Positions 35,991 through 43,120 of a stretch of DNA of 64,000 nt are shown piece by piece (within the stretch, counting starts at the first letter, position 1; the number at the start of each line of letters is the position of its first letter). Location: positions 62,001 to 126,000 of the forward strand of contig NZ_CALUCN010000005.1 in assembly GCF_943914565.1 (NCBI RefSeq), written 5' to 3'. A program made the position numbers and the translations under genes. The notes beneath the pieces were generated by a model. The model did no database searches, was not told where the DNA came from, and was given only the letters and a program-made list of their open reading frames with translations. Origin of the DNA: an uncultured Tessaracoccus sp. (GTDB taxonomy: Bacteria; Actinomycetota; Actinomycetes; Propionibacteriales; Propionibacteriaceae).

Positions 35991-36828
35991 CCTCGCGATC
36001 GAGACCCGCGGACTCACCAAACGCTTCGGGCGCGTCGAGGCCGTCCGCGACCTCGACCTCCACGTCCCCACCGGCTCGGTCTACGGCCTCATCGGCGCCA
36101 ACGGCGCCGGCAAGACCACCACGATCCGCATCCTGCTGGGATTCGCCGCCGCCACCGCAGGCACGGCCACCGTGCTCGGGCTGCGCCGCGGCACACTGCC
36201 GCCCGAACCGAGCCCGGACATCGCCTACCTGCCCGACGTGCCGGAACTGAGCCCGTGGATGCGCCCACGCGACGCCTTGCGGTTCCTCGCCTCACTCAGC
36301 GGGGTGCCCCGCGACGTCGCGAGCGATCGCGCCGCCGAGCTGCTCGACCTCGTCGGACTGCGCGGCGCCGTCGGCCGCGTCGGCGGGTTCTCCCGCGGCA
36401 TGCGCCAGCGGCTCGGCATCGCCGCAGCCCTCGTCGGGCGTCCCCGGCTGCTCGTCCTCGACGAGCCCACCAGCGCGCTCGACCCGTTCGGCCGCGCCGA
36501 CACGCTCGCGATCGTGCGGCAGCTGCGCGGGCACTGCACCGTCGTGTTCACCTCGCACCTGCTGGGCGACGTCGAGGCCGTCTGCGACCACGTCGGCATG
36601 CTCCACCAGGGCCAACTCCTCGCCGAGGGCCCCACCGACGAGCTGCTGACGACGCACGCCGCCCCCACCTCGTCGCTCCGGATCGAGGTCCCCACGAGCG
36701 AGCTCCGCCCCGTCCGCGACGACGTCCTCGCCCTGCTCGCCGACCGCGGCCTGCCGGCGCGTGCCGACGTCGAGCACGCATCGTTGCAGGACGTCTACGC
36801 CCACCTCGCCGGCGGGGGTGCCCGATGA
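35983..36828 (+). CDS. ABC transporter ATP-binding protein, CcmA/drug-export type
   Basis: 281-residue ATPase: Walker A GANGAGKTT, Q-loop YLPDVPELS, signature FSRGMRQRLG (FSxGM form seen in drug and lantibiotic exporters), Walker B LLVLDEPTSALDP and switch FTSHLLGDVE. All motifs are intact. A C-terminal extension of about 70 residues is typical for YxlF/CcmA-type ATPases. Drives the adjacent permease. Confidence 0.92.
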   Translation: MTDLAIETRGLTKRFGRVEAVRDLDLHVPTGSVYGLIGANGAGKTTTIRILLGFAAATAGTATVLGLRRGTLPPEPSPDIAYLPDVPELSPWMRPRDALRFLASLSGVPRDVASDRAAELLDLVGLRGAVGRVGGFSRGMRQRLGIAAALVGRPRLLVLDEPTSALDPFGRADTLAIVRQLRGHCTVVFTSHLLGDVEAVCDHVGMLHQGQLLAEGPTDELLTTHAAPTSSLRIEVPTSELRPVRDDVLALLADRGLPARADVEHASLQDVYAHLAGGGAR

Positions 36829-37616
36829 CGTCGCGCTTCGCGGGCCTTTCCCCCATGCTCCGGCACGACCTCGTGCGGGTCGTCTCGGTGGCCAGCACGT
36901 GGGTCCTGCTCGGTGCGGCGCTGCTGCTCGCCGTCGCCTCGCCGCTCACCGCGGCGCACGGGCCCGAGATCCTGGCCGCGCTCGCCGGGCCGGACATGGC
37001 CGACGTGCTGCGCGCCGGGCTGCCGAATCCCTCGTGGCAGGAAGCCGGGGCGCAGTGGGCGAAGAACATGGGCCAGGTACTCACGTTCCTCTTCGTCGTC
37101 ATCGCGGCCACCACGGCGGTCTCGACCGTGATGAGTGGCACCGCGCAGTTCGTGCTCGCGCGCGGGGTCTCCCGGCGCGCGTACCTGCTCAGCGCGGTCG
37201 CGGGGCTCATCGCCGTCGCCGCCCTTACCGCCGTCGCGGGCGGCTTCGTCGCGTGGATCGCAACCGTGGTCGTGTTCCCGGACTGTCCCGCCCCGTGGCC
37301 CCTGGCCGCGTCGCTGGCCTGGCTGGCGGAACTCTGCCTCGTGGTCGCGGTGCTGGTGTTCGCGGCGGTGTGGACGCGGCGGTTCGCGGTCACGGTCTGC
37401 GCCGGGCTCGCGACGGTACTGCTCCTCGGCCTTGGTGGCCTCTGGCCGGCAGGCGCGCGCCACAGCCCACTCGGGCTCGGGACCTGGACCAGCGCGGCGG
37501 CGACCGGCGGGTCCACACCGGTCGCCGGCTGGTGGGTGCTGGGCACGACCCTCGTCGCGACGGTGGCGCTGCTCGCCGCGGCCATCGCCCGGTTCGACCG
37601 GTGCGAGCTGCCCTGA
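36825..37616 (+). CDS. ABC-2 type permease
   Basis: 263-residue membrane protein with about six helices (STWVLLGAALLLAVASPL, VLTFLFVVIAATTAVSTV, LLSAVAGLIAVAALTAVAGG, LCLVVAVLVFAAVWT, VTVCAGLATVLLLGLGGL, WWVLGTTLVATVALLAAAIA). The region MSGTAQFVLARGVSRRAYL matches the ABC-2 pattern for loops after helix 2. Last gene of the PadR operon, ATGA overlap with the ATPase. Substrate unknown; antimicrobial export or envelope stress response is plausible. Confidence 0.85.
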   Translation: MTSRFAGLSPMLRHDLVRVVSVASTWVLLGAALLLAVASPLTAAHGPEILAALAGPDMADVLRAGLPNPSWQEAGAQWAKNMGQVLTFLFVVIAATTAVSTVMSGTAQFVLARGVSRRAYLLSAVAGLIAVAALTAVAGGFVAWIATVVVFPDCPAPWPLAASLAWLAELCLVVAVLVFAAVWTRRFAVTVCAGLATVLLLGLGGLWPAGARHSPLGLGTWTSAAATGGSTPVAGWWVLGTTLVATVALLAAAIARFDRCELP

Positions 37617-37628
37617 CCCGGACGGGCC

Positions 37629-39215
37629 TCAGGCCTCGACGCGCGTGCGCCGCACCTGGGTCGCGCCGAGGAGACCGAGGACGAGGAACGCGACCGCGAC
37701 ACCGATCGACCACCCGGCGGCGTGGGCGAACTGCTCGCTCATCGCGTCGACGACCGGGGACGGGCCCTTCGCGGCCATGCCGGCGATCACGCCGCCGGCC
37801 GACGAGGTCACGGCATCGGCGAGCGCGCTCGCCTTCTCCGCGGGCAGGCCCGCGTCGGTGAGTGCGGCGGGCAGCGTCGCGCCGAGGCGGGCGGCGAGCG
37901 TCGTACCAGCGAGGGCGGAGCCCAACGCGGAGCCGAGCTGCCGCACGGTGGACTGCGTGGCCGACCCGCTGCCCGACTGGCCCGTCGGCACGTCGGCGAG
38001 CACCAGCGACGTGAGCTGCGCCGAGGCGATGCCGAGGCCGACGCCGTAGACCACCATCGTGAGTGCCACGAACCAGGTCGACGCCTGCGTCGCGACGAGC
38101 ACGCAGGTGACGCCGGCGCCCACGACCTCGAGCGCGACGCCCAGCACGACGGCCCACGCAGCGCCCATGCGAGCCGCGAGGTGCCTGGCCGAGGCGCCCG
38201 AGATGAATGCCCCGATCGCCATCGCGGCGAGCACGAAGCCAGCCTGCATGATGTCGAGGCCGTGGACGTTCACGAGGTAGAGCGGCATCACGAACAGCAG
38301 CGCGAACTCGCCGCAGGCGACCATCGTCGCGGTGAGGTTGCCCCAGCTGAAGGTCGGGATCCGGAAGAGGCTGAGGTGCAGCAGGGCCGAGCGGCCGTTG
38401 TGCTGGCGGTGCAGCTCCCACAGCAGGAACAGCACGAGGAACACCCCACCGCCGACGAGTGCCACGAACGCCAGCGAGACCGGCTTGTCCAGCCCCCAGG
38501 CCCAGCTGCCGACAGTGAACGGCGCCTTCGGGCGGTACCAGCCGAGCGTCGTGCCCTCGATGAGGCCGAAGATCACGAACCCGAGCCCGATCGCGCTGGT
38601 GAGGAAGCCGTCGACGTCAGCGCCGCGCTCGGGGGTGCGACCCTTGGACTCGTCGACGAAGAACCACGTCATCACGACGATGGCGAGGCCGATCGGCAGG
38701 TTGACCAGGAAGATCCACCGCCAGGAGAAGGACGTGGTGAGCCACCCGCCGAGCAGCGGGCCGACGGCGGCCATGCCCGCCATGACCGCGCCCCAGATGC
38801 CGAACGCCACGGCGCGGTCCTTGCCGCGGAAGGTCGCGTTCACCGTCGAGAGCGTCGACGGCAGCACCATGGCGCCGCCGAAGCCCTGGATGGCTCGGGC
38901 GAGGATGAGCACGCCGGCCGAGTTGGCGACGGCGGCCAGCAGGCTCGCGCCGACGAACACCACGACGCCCGCGACGAACATCAGGCGGCGGCCCCACCGG
39001 TCGCCGAGTCGGCCGAAGACGAGCAGTAGCGCTGCGAACACGACGGAGTAGAGGCTCGTCACCCACTGGGCGTCGGCGAGCCGCATCGAGAGCGCCTCGA
39101 TGACCCTCGGCAGGGAGACGCCGACGATCGTGCTGTCGAGGATGATCATGCTGAGGCCGGCGGCGAGGACGCCGAGGCCGACCCAGCGTCGCGAGTCAGA
39201 GGTACGTGACACCAT
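37629..39215 (-). CDS. MFS drug transporter, DHA2 (14-helix) family
   Basis: 528-residue transporter with the DHA2 length and pattern. The first helix contains LSMIILDSTIVGVSLP (motif D1), then motif A FGRLGDRWGRR and motif C-like region GPLLGGWLTTSFSWRWIFLVNLPIG. It exports hydrophobic drugs using the proton gradient. Divergent from a TetR gene, the standard arrangement for an inducible efflux pump. A TATTTT box 7 nt before the ATG suggests leaderless transcription. Confidence 0.92.
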   Translation of the reverse strand: MVSRTSDSRRWVGLGVLAAGLSMIILDSTIVGVSLPRVIEALSMRLADAQWVTSLYSVVFAALLLVFGRLGDRWGRRLMFVAGVVVFVGASLLAAVANSAGVLILARAIQGFGGAMVLPSTLSTVNATFRGKDRAVAFGIWGAVMAGMAAVGPLLGGWLTTSFSWRWIFLVNLPIGLAIVVMTWFFVDESKGRTPERGADVDGFLTSAIGLGFVIFGLIEGTTLGWYRPKAPFTVGSWAWGLDKPVSLAFVALVGGGVFLVLFLLWELHRQHNGRSALLHLSLFRIPTFSWGNLTATMVACGEFALLFVMPLYLVNVHGLDIMQAGFVLAAMAIGAFISGASARHLAARMGAAWAVVLGVALEVVGAGVTCVLVATQASTWFVALTMVVYGVGLGIASAQLTSLVLADVPTGQSGSGSATQSTVRQLGSALGSALAGTTLAARLGATLPAALTDAGLPAEKASALADAVTSSAGGVIAGMAAKGPSPVVDAMSEQFAHAAGWSIGVAVAFLVLGLLGATQVRRTRVEA

Positions 39216-39268
39216 GTCTCATAAAATACGCCCGTCACGCCGCGCACGCAACTTGCAGGACACCATGT
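39208..39268. promoter_or_regulatory. MFS/TetR divergent control region with short direct repeat
   Basis: Contains the MFS -10 box TATTTT (39223-39228, minus strand, 7 nt to ATG). GACACCATGT occurs twice at 39208-39217 and 39259-39268, once across the MFS start codon. The repeat is a candidate for TetR contact but is not palindromic, so the operator is unsettled. Confidence 0.35.
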
Positions 39269-39314
39269 TCTGCATCCCTCGCGCGAACGATCGCCGAGTG
39301 GAATACTGGGCGGC

Positions 39315-39917
39315 ATGCCCAAGATCGATGCCCCCACCCTCGCCGAGCACCGCGCCAAGGTGCTCGACGGCCTCGTCGACGCCGCCGAACGGATCATGCG
39401 CGATCAGGGGGTCGACGCGCTGACTGCCGGCGAGGTGTGCGCGGCGGTGGGCATCGCACGCGGCGGGCTCTACCGCTACGTCGGCTCGGTCGACGACCTG
39501 AAGGGCCTCGTCGTCGCGAGGCACCTCCCCGCCTGGACCGACGCGGTCGCGGCCGCGCTCGAGGGCGTCGAGGCGCCGCGCGACCGCCTGCTCACCTGGG
39601 TGAGCGCGAACCTCGCCCGCGCGAAGGCCTCCGGGCACGGTTGGCTCATCGGGCTCAGCCGCTCGACGCTGCGCGACAAGGTGCCGCACGCGGACCTCGA
39701 CGGGGCGCACAGCGCCCTGGGCGAGACGTGCGCCGCGGCCTGGCGCGCACTGGCGCCCGAACACGCGCGGTCGCTCACGCAACTCACCAGTGCAATGGTG
39801 AACGCCGGCTTCGCCCAGCTCGACGCCGGGGTGCCCCTTGCCGAGGTCGACCACGTCACCACCGGCGCGGTCGCGGCGATGATCGACCGCTTCGCGCCCG
39901 GGGCCGACGAGCCCTGA
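39315..39917 (+). CDS. TetR-family transcriptional regulator
   Basis: 200-residue regulator: N-terminal helix-turn-helix DALTAGEVCAAVGIARGGLYRYVGSVDDL (about 34-62), then an all-helical ligand domain. Probably represses the divergent MFS pump and is released by its substrate. An AATACT hexamer 7 nt before the ATG resembles the leaderless pattern. Confidence 0.88.
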   Translation: MPKIDAPTLAEHRAKVLDGLVDAAERIMRDQGVDALTAGEVCAAVGIARGGLYRYVGSVDDLKGLVVARHLPAWTDAVAAALEGVEAPRDRLLTWVSANLARAKASGHGWLIGLSRSTLRDKVPHADLDGAHSALGETCAAAWRALAPEHARSLTQLTSAMVNAGFAQLDAGVPLAEVDHVTTGAVAAMIDRFAPGADEP

Positions 39918-39931
39918 CCTGCCCGGTCAGG
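39913..39931. terminator. Small hairpin covering both stop codons of tetR and parE
   Basis: CCTGACC-TGCCC-GGTCAGG: a 7-bp stem in which the left arm contains the tetR stop and the right arm the parE stop. Possibly a weak bidirectional terminator between convergent genes only 9 bp apart. Confidence 0.4.
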
Positions 39932-42005
39932 CGTCGATGCGCTCCTGGTCGAGGCTGTAGGCGTTCTCGACGAGGAACTCCCGACGCGGCGCCACCTCGT
40001 TGCCCATGAGCATCTCGAACACGCGCTCCGCGGCCTCCATGTCGTCGACGGTGATGCGGCGCAGCGTGCGGTGCGTCGGGTCCATCGTGGTCTCCTTCAG
40101 CTGCGCCGCGTCCATCTCGCCCAGGCCCTTGTAGCGCTGCGGCTCCTTGAACGACTGACCGCGCTTCGTGAGCTCGGCGAGCTTGCGGTGGTACTCGGCG
40201 TCGCTGTACGTGTACAGGTACTTGTCGTAGCCGCGCTTCGGCTTGATGAGCTCGAAGCGGTGCAGCGGCGGCACCGCGGCGTAGACGCGACCGGCCTCGA
40301 CCATCGGACGCATGTACCGGAAGAACAGCGTCGCGAGCAGCGTGCGGATGTGGGCGCCGTCGGAGTCGGCGTCGGCCATGAAGATGACCTTGCCGTAGCG
40401 GATGTTGTCGATGTCGAACGTCCGGCCGGAGCCCGCACCAACCACCTGGATGATCGCCGCGCACTCGGCGTTCTTCAGCATGTCCCCCACGGACGCCTTC
40501 TGGACGTTCAGGATCTTGCCGCGGATCGGCAACAGCGCCTGGTACTCGGAGTTGCGCGCGACGTTCGCGGTGCCGAGCGCCGAGTCGCCCTCGACGATGA
40601 ACAGCTCGGTCGCCTCGACGTCGGTGCTGCGACAGTCCTTCAACTTCGGCGGCATCGACGAGGACTCGAGCGCGGTCTTGCGACGCTGGTTCTCCTTGTG
40701 GGCGCGCGCCGCGACGCGGGTGCGCGAGGCGTTCACGACCTTCTCCATGAGCTGCCGCGCGACGGTGCGGGTGGCGGACCGCGTCGACTGCAGGAACGAC
40801 GAGAACTCCTCCTCGACGATGCGCGCGACGAGGCGCGACACCGGCGGCGTGCCCAGCACCTCCTTCGTCTGCCCCTCGAACTGCGGCTCCGCGAGCCGGA
40901 CGGTCACGACGGCGGTGAGGCCCTCGAGGCAGTCGTCCTTCACGACCTCCTCGCCGGACCGCAGGATCCGGGTGCCGTCGAGGGACTTCGTGAACGCCCT
41001 CGTGAGGCCACGTTCGAAACCCTGGACGTGCGTGCCGCCCTTCGGCGTGGCGATGATGTTCACGAACGACTTCACCCGGGTGTCGTAGCCGGTGCCCCAC
41101 CGCAGGGCGATGTCCACCTCGAGGTGGCGCTCGACGTCGGTCGGCGTCATCGCCCCGCCCTCGTCGAGCATCGGGACGGTCTCGACGAACTGTGCCTCGC
41201 CCTGGAGCCGCATCACGTCCGTGACGGCCGGGTCGGGCGCGAGGTAGTCGGCGAACTCGGTGATGCCGCCCACGAACAGGAACTCCTCGCGGTCGACCTC
41301 GTCGCCGCGACGGTCCTCCACGACGATCTCCAGGCCCGGGACGAGGAACGCGGTCTGCCGCGCGCGGTCCTTCAGGTGCTCGATGCTGAGCTGGGCGTCA
41401 GCCAGGAAGATCTGCCGGTCGGGCCAGTACCGCACGCGGGTGCCGGTGCGGGACTTGGCGACCTTGCCCACCTTCCTGAGCCCGCTGCCGGGCGTGAAGG
41501 GCGCATCGGGCCCCTCGCCGTCGAACGTGCCGGGGACGCCCCGACGGAAGCTCAGCTCATGCGTCGCCCCGTTGCGGTCGACCTGCACGTCGAGGCGTGC
41601 GGCCAGGGCGTTAACCACGGAGGCGCCGACGCCGTGGAGGCCACCGGTGGCGTTGTAGGAGGAGTTGCCGAACTTGCCGCCGGCGTGCAGCTTCGTGAAG
41701 ACGACCTCGACGCCGCTCAGCCCGGTCTTCGGCTCCTTGCCGACGGGGATGCCGCGCGCCTGGTCGCGCACGACGATCGACCCGTCGTGCTCGAGGACCA
41801 CCTCGACGTGTTCGCCGTGGCCGGCGAGGGCCTCGTCGACGGCGTTGTCGATGATCTCCCACAGACAGTGCATGAGCCCCCGGGTGTCGGTGGACCCGAT
41901 GTACATCGCCGGACGCTTGCGGACGGCCTCGAGCCCTTCGAGCACCAGGAGGTTCTTCGCCTCGTACTCGCGGGAGTGTTGCTGCTTGCTCTGGGAGGAC
42001 TGCAC
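39927..42005 (-). CDS. parE: DNA topoisomerase IV subunit B
   Basis: 692-residue type IIA B subunit. GHKL ATPase with EIIDNAVDEALAGH and the GGLHGVGASVVNAL lid, a transducer domain, then TOPRIM with EGDSALG and the metal-binding DADSDG, ending in RYKGLGEMD. GTG start. Works with ParC to decatenate daughter chromosomes. The gene order is unusual in that the partner is about 7.4 kb away and in the opposite direction. Confidence 0.92.
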   Translation of the reverse strand: MQSSQSKQQHSREYEAKNLLVLEGLEAVRKRPAMYIGSTDTRGLMHCLWEIIDNAVDEALAGHGEHVEVVLEHDGSIVVRDQARGIPVGKEPKTGLSGVEVVFTKLHAGGKFGNSSYNATGGLHGVGASVVNALAARLDVQVDRNGATHELSFRRGVPGTFDGEGPDAPFTPGSGLRKVGKVAKSRTGTRVRYWPDRQIFLADAQLSIEHLKDRARQTAFLVPGLEIVVEDRRGDEVDREEFLFVGGITEFADYLAPDPAVTDVMRLQGEAQFVETVPMLDEGGAMTPTDVERHLEVDIALRWGTGYDTRVKSFVNIIATPKGGTHVQGFERGLTRAFTKSLDGTRILRSGEEVVKDDCLEGLTAVVTVRLAEPQFEGQTKEVLGTPPVSRLVARIVEEEFSSFLQSTRSATRTVARQLMEKVVNASRTRVAARAHKENQRRKTALESSSMPPKLKDCRSTDVEATELFIVEGDSALGTANVARNSEYQALLPIRGKILNVQKASVGDMLKNAECAAIIQVVGAGSGRTFDIDNIRYGKVIFMADADSDGAHIRTLLATLFFRYMRPMVEAGRVYAAVPPLHRFELIKPKRGYDKYLYTYSDAEYHRKLAELTKRGQSFKEPQRYKGLGEMDAAQLKETTMDPTHRTLRRITVDDMEAAERVFEMLMGNEVAPRREFLVENAYSLDQERIDA

Positions 42006-42085
42006 CCCGTCACCCTATCGACCAGCACCGCATCTGCTGCCAGCGAAATGCCGGACGAGGCGCTGGAGTTCCCCCACTTCCGCGT

Positions 42086-42091
42086 TATGTT
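42086..42091 (+). promoter_or_regulatory. -10 box of the DUF7455 gene
   Basis: TATGTT, about 38 nt upstream of the ATG. The leader contains SD GGAGG (42120-42124). Conventional, not leaderless. Confidence 0.45.
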
Positions 42092-42129
42092 GGATGGCAA
42101 CTGATGAGCAACGAGCCTTGGAGGTTCCC

Positions 42130-42330
42130 ATGACGGAGACGGTGACGGACCCGACGCTGACGGCGCTGGACCGCTGCGATCGCTGCGGCGCCCAGGCGTA
42201 CCTCCGGGTCTTCCTCCGCAGCGGTGGCGAGCTGCTGTTCTGCGCCCACCACGCCGCCGCGCACCGCGAGAAGCTCGCCGAGGTGGCCAGCCACATCCAC
42301 GACGAGACCGACAAGCTCCACCAGCGCTGA
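42130..42330 (+). CDS. Small zinc-binding protein, DUF7455
   Basis: 66-residue protein: TALDRCDRCGAQAYLRVFL, then GELLFCAHHAAAHREKL. The CxxC plus CxHH set forms a probable zinc knuckle. This short protein is common in actinobacteria, often near sigma factor or topoisomerase genes. Function unknown. Clear SD GGAGG 5 nt before ATG. Confidence 0.88.
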   Translation: MTETVTDPTLTALDRCDRCGAQAYLRVFLRSGGELLFCAHHAAAHREKLAEVASHIHDETDKLHQR

Positions 42331-42334
42331 CGCG

Positions 42335-43120
42335 TCAGCCCGCCAGCCAGGCGTCGACGATGGCACGGCCGATCGACGCGACGCCCGGCAGCGTGCGGCG
42401 CCCGCGCGCGACGTCCGAGGCCAGCTCCTCCCTCGTGAGGAAGCTGGCCTCGACGATTTCCTGCCCGTCGGGGCGCAGGGTCTCCGGCTGCTCGGCGCGC
42501 GCGGTGAAGCCCACCATGAGCGAGCGGGGGAACGGCCAGGGTTGGCTGCCGAAGTAGCGGATGTCCGTGAGCGCGACGGCCACCTCCTCCATCGCCTCCC
42601 GTGCGCAGGCCTGCTCGAGTGACTCCCCCACCTCGACGAAGCCCGCGATCACCGAGACCCGTCCCTCGGGCCAGGTGGCGTGCCGGGCCAGCAGGAGCCG
42701 GTCGTGCGCGTCGGTGATCCCGACGATCACCGCCGGGTCCGTGCGGAAGAACAGCATGGCGCCGCAGCGCGTGCAGCGTCGGCGCTGCCCGTGCGAGTCG
42801 GGCACCGTCGACGCGTGGCAGCGCTCGCAGGTGGGTGCGCCCGCGTGCCACCGCACCAGCGCGGCGGCGGTGGCGACCCGGTCCGTCGGGGTCCGACGAA
42901 ACGTGGTGCCCGGCTCGGCGAGGGTGTCGACACGCCGCGCGTACCAGACCTCGTCGCCCTCGGCGCCCAGCAGCACGTCGTCGGGTGTCGGTACGGCGTC
43001 CGGGATGGGGTCGAGCCCCACCTCGCCGTCCGTGGTGACCGGCAGCACCCTCGCGGATGCTTCCTCCCCCGGATCGGTGCGAACCATCGCTGAGGCACGA
43101 CCCCAGTCCATCGACATCAT
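42335..43120 (-). CDS. nudC: NAD+ diphosphatase (Nudix, NudC-type)
   Basis: 261-residue Nudix hydrolase with the NudC zinc ribbon CERCHAST...CTRCG (about 100-125), Nudix box GFVEVGESLEQACAREAMEE and the NADH-specific SQPWPFPRS downstream. In the Nudix box the conserved glycine near the end is alanine (EEVAV), a mild deviation. Cleaves NAD(H) to NMN(H) and AMP and may remove NAD caps from RNA. ATGA overlap with adnB, as in mycobacteria. Confidence 0.93.
   Translation of the reverse strand: MMSMDWGRASAMVRTDPGEEASARVLPVTTDGEVGLDPIPDAVPTPDDVLLGAEGDEVWYARRVDTLAEPGTTFRRTPTDRVATAAALVRWHAGAPTCERCHASTVPDSHGQRRRCTRCGAMLFFRTDPAVIVGITDAHDRLLLARHATWPEGRVSVIAGFVEVGESLEQACAREAMEEVAVALTDIRYFGSQPWPFPRSLMVGFTARAEQPETLRPDGQEIVEASFLTREELASDVARGRRTLPGVASIGRAIVDAWLAG

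Noticed and set aside
32510..39926. Integrated mobile element between parC and parE
   Set aside because: No integrase, transposase, direct repeats at the borders, tRNA target or base-composition shift is visible. Accessory modules without mobility genes are all that can be said.
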